This document shows, piece after piece, positions 12,671-15,029 of a stretch of 15,029 bases of DNA. This DNA is from CAYSSG01 sp964433635 (GTDB lineage: Bacteria > Atribacterota > Phoenicimicrobiia > Phoenicimicrobiales > Stramentimicrobiaceae), in NCBI GenBank assembly GCA_964433635.1, contig CAYSSG010000042.1:1-15029 (forward strand), written 5' to 3'. Under the pieces are notes generated by a model that was not told the origin of the DNA, did not search any database, and was given only the letters and a program-made list of their open reading frames with translations. The translations under genes and the position numbers were made by a program. Each line of letters opens with the position of its first letter. The first letter of the stretch is position 1.

Positions 12671-15029
12671 TCAATCATCCCTCCTATCTCTCTTTTCTTT
12701 TAATGCCTTTAACATAACCTCCGGTGTGATGGGTAGTTTGGTAAAGCGAATACCTACTGCATCATACACTGCATTGCCGAAAGAGGAGGCTACTGCACTT
12801 AATGCTGCCTCTCCGATTCCCTTGGCCCCAAAAGGACCTGTTGGTTCATAGGTATGAGCATGGTCCACAATAATTTCATCTATATAGGGCATATCAGTGG
12901 CAAGAGGTATTTTAGAGTCGGTAATCAGACCATTGCATCCTAATTTACCGGTCAGGGGATCATAGGGGATGGACTCTAATTTCCCCAAACCGATACCTAA
13001 GGCATAGGCTCCCAATATCTGACCTTTCCATAGTTCTGGATTAATAATCGTACCTGAATCGCCAAACATCACCACTTTTGGTATGGTAATCTCTCCTGTT
13101 CTGGTATCAACTTCTACCTCAGTAAAATAGGTAATAAAACAGGGAGGGCAATTTTTCTGTCTCAAGGTGGAAGTATAGGAGAAGGTAGCTACACTGTTGA
13201 TACGGGCATGATCGGCAATCTCACCTATTGTTTTATATTTCTCCGGTAAATCTTTGGGATAGATTATCCCCTGTCCTAAGTCTTTACTAAGCTCTAAAAC
13301 CAGGTTTTCCGGTCTATCTTCAAAAAGAGTAGCTGCATAGTCTAACAGCATTTCTTTTACTTTTTCGGCGACAAATTTAATGGCAGCACATCCACAATAA
13401 ACACCTCTGGTGGCATGCGTATTCACATCGAAGACTGTGGTGCGGGTATCTACGCCATTATCAATGCTAACCTTTTCAAAGGGTACTTTCAAAACCTCTG
13501 CTGCTACTTTGGCTCCAGCCTCCCAGGTCCCTCCTCCGTGATCCATAAGCGCAGTAATTACATCGACCGAGCCATCCTCATTAATTTTCACCGTAGCCCC
13601 TGAATAATCGATTACTTCTCCTGCTTTGGGGCCACCGGTGCCTGAGGTATGAAATCCTCTGGCTACTCCGATACCTCGTCTTATAGGACCTTTTTGATTA
13701 TGCAATTCTTTTCTGCGCTCCCATTGAATCAGTTCTGCACCTTTGACCAGCATCTCCTCCACTCCGCAACTTCTGATGATAGATCTAACTGTGGGTCCCT
13801 GCCCCCAGAATTCATCTCCTTTGCCCACATAATTTTGCAGGCGGAATTGTATGGGATCGATTCCTAACTTTTCAGCCAGGATGTCCATCATATTCTCCAC
13901 CGGAAAATTGATCTGGGGACTACCATAACCTCTTCTAGCACAGGCAGGACCTTTGTTACTATAGTAAGCTTTTCCTTCGTATTTCAGATTTTTCCACTTG
14001 TAAAGGGAGGCAAACCAGCCGGCTACACAACCCAGATAGGGATAAGCCTGAATATTGTGTCCGCCTATCTCCAGCCACACCTGACAGTGTGCAGCAGTTA
14101 AAGTCCCATCTTTTTTTGCGCCAACTTTTAAACGCGTTCTTAAGGGATAGCTGGAATGATCATACATATCTTCTTCGCGGGTAGTTACGAGTTTAACTGG
14201 TCGTCTAGCCTTTAATGCCAGAGCCACACAGATAGGAGTAATGGAATTCATTTGAATGCTGGAGCCAAAGGAACCACCTAGGGTGGTACGTTTTACATTG
14301 ATACGACTAAGAGGAATGGAAAAAATCTGTCCCAAAAGAATACGGACATTATGAATCCCCTGAGTGGTGGTCCAAAGTGTAATCCCCCCATTCGCTTCCG
14401 GCTGACAAACTGCTGATTTTGTCTCTAACTGCATATGGTAAACTCTTTGCACATCAAAGGTTTCATCAGCAATAATATCTGCCTGTTTAAATCCTTCCTC
14501 AATATCAGCCACATCAATATTACGTTCACAGGCCAGGTTGTTGGTTATCTTTACCTTATCATCACCTAAATAGACCTGATCGTAGATAACAGGGGCATCG
14601 GGTGTCATGGCATCATCTAAGGTAACCAGGGGCTCCCACTTTTTCCCCCAGACTACCTTGATCTTCTTAAGGGCTGCAAAGGCCTTCTCTTCTGTCTCGG
14701 CAGCACAGGCAGCTATAGCCTCACCAACATGACGTACCTTATCTTTGGGGAAAACGGTTCTATCACGATAGGTCTTAGCAGGAATACTGACAATTCGTTC
14801 ATTGTATATTACATCAGGTACATCCTGCGGTCCGATACAAACAGCTCCCATCTTCTCAGCTTCTGAATAATCTACTTCTCTAATCTCAGCATGGGCATAG
14901 GGACTACGCAGGACTACGGCATAGAGCTGACCGGGAATATTGATATCACAGGAATATTTTTCTTCCCCGGTGACCTTGCCAATGTTTTTGATATCATAGT
15001 CTTTACCCAGTACATCAAATTCTTGTTCT
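12671..15029 (-). CDS. hydroxylase A molybdopterin-binding (catalytic) subunit, 5' end cut by window
   Basis: Large subunit of the second hydroxylase. The frame stays open past the in-frame ATG at 14851 to the window edge. The extra 59 residues match the family N-terminus (GKDYDIKNIGKVTGEEKYS, then IPGQLYAVVLRSPYAHAEI), so the true start lies just outside and only a few residues are missing. The visible 785 residues include LGGSFGSS at about 250-257, where the usual cofactor loop reads GGGFGGK; ARRGYGSPQ near 364-372 with the expected arginine; GGGTWEAGAKVAAEVLKVP in the C-terminal domain; and GPFGAKGIGEAALS near the end with the catalytic glutamate. The protein is clearly distinct from hydroxylase B and belongs to a different subfamily, suggesting another substrate. 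The stop is followed at once by the FAD subunit gene. The substrate is unknown. Confidence 0.96.
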   Translation of the reverse strand, partial: EQEFDVLGKDYDIKNIGKVTGEEKYSCDINIPGQLYAVVLRSPYAHAEIREVDYSEAEKMGAVCIGPQDVPDVIYNERIVSIPAKTYRDRTVFPKDKVRHVGEAIAACAAETEEKAFAALKKIKVVWGKKWEPLVTLDDAMTPDAPVIYDQVYLGDDKVKITNNLACERNIDVADIEEGFKQADIIADETFDVQRVYHMQLETKSAVCQPEANGGITLWTTTQGIHNVRILLGQIFSIPLSRINVKRTTLGGSFGSSIQMNSITPICVALALKARRPVKLVTTREEDMYDHSSYPLRTRLKVGAKKDGTLTAAHCQVWLEIGGHNIQAYPYLGCVAGWFASLYKWKNLKYEGKAYYSNKGPACARRGYGSPQINFPVENMMDILAEKLGIDPIQFRLQNYVGKGDEFWGQGPTVRSIIRSCGVEEMLVKGAELIQWERRKELHNQKGPIRRGIGVARGFHTSGTGGPKAGEVIDYSGATVKINEDGSVDVITALMDHGGGTWEAGAKVAAEVLKVPFEKVSIDNGVDTRTTVFDVNTHATRGVYCGCAAIKFVAEKVKEMLLDYAATLFEDRPENLVLELSKDLGQGIIYPKDLPEKYKTIGEIADHARINSVATFSYTSTLRQKNCPPCFITYFTEVEVDTRTGEITIPKVVMFGDSGTIINPELWKGQILGAYALGIGLGKLESIPYDPLTGKLGCNGLITDSKIPLATDMPYIDEIIVDHAHTYEPTGPFGAKGIGEAALSAVASSFGNAVYDAVGIRFTKLPITPEVMLKALKEKRDRRDD

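Noticed and set aside
14849..14851. ATG at 14851 as the start of the hydroxylase A large subunit
   Set aside because: The frame continues upstream to the window edge with the conserved N-terminal family sequence, so the gene is cut by the window rather than starting here.
1..15029. Mobile elements, tRNA or rRNA genes, CRISPR arrays
   Set aside because: No transposase or integrase motifs, no terminal inverted repeats, no cloverleaf-like sequences and no spaced direct repeats were seen. The window is almost fully occupied by metabolic genes on one strand.

Overview
The window is AT-rich with higher-GC stretches in the hydroxylase genes. All eleven of its credible complete or partial genes (twelve counting the gene cut by the right edge) lie on the minus strand, so transcription runs from position 15029 down to position 1. 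It is an accessory locus built around molybdenum hydroxylases of the xanthine dehydrogenase family. AT richness, purine-rich ribosome binding sites, use of TTG and GTG starts, and the combination of YqeB, XdhC, a free-standing ModE helix-turn-helix and a Cys-tailed MoeA-like protein fit an anaerobic low-GC bacterium, such as a clostridial Firmicute or a similar anaerobic lineage. The sequence alone does not fix the taxon.

Layout in the direction of transcription. (1) 15029-11274: hydroxylase A, with a large molybdopterin subunit (its 5' end cut by the window edge), an FAD subunit and a [2Fe-2S] subunit, all tightly coupled. (2) 11192-7346: hydroxylase B, a second full set in the same large-FAD-FeS order. 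(3) 7139-5521: yqeB and xdhC, enzyme-maturation factors. YqeB marks the selenium-dependent branch of molybdenum hydroxylases. (4) 5421-3145: a ModE-type DNA-binding protein without a molybdate-sensing domain, a MoeA/MogA-like molybdopterin-binding protein with a cysteine-rich tail, and a DUF364-type Rossmann protein. (5) 2823-2: a three-gene ABC importer with an SsuA/NMT1-type binding lipoprotein, an SsuC-type permease and a ModC-like ATPase with a C-terminal TOBE-like domain.

How the genes may work together (inference): the importer brings in either the metal oxyanion or an organic substrate or ligand. The MoeA-like, XdhC and YqeB proteins load and mature the cofactor, probably with a sulfido or selenido ligand. 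The two hydroxylases then oxidise N-heterocycles such as purines or related compounds. The ModE-like regulator may act through an inverted repeat found just downstream of its gene. Neither the substrates nor selenium dependence can be proved from this window.

The less explained parts are the 321-bp gap at 2824-3144, which holds a protein-like but interrupted frame and an inverted repeat; the 206-bp gap at 7140-7345; the altered molybdopterin-contact motif of hydroxylase A; and the mixed parentage of the ABC transporter. I see no tRNA, rRNA, CRISPR array, insertion sequence or convincing intrinsic terminator.
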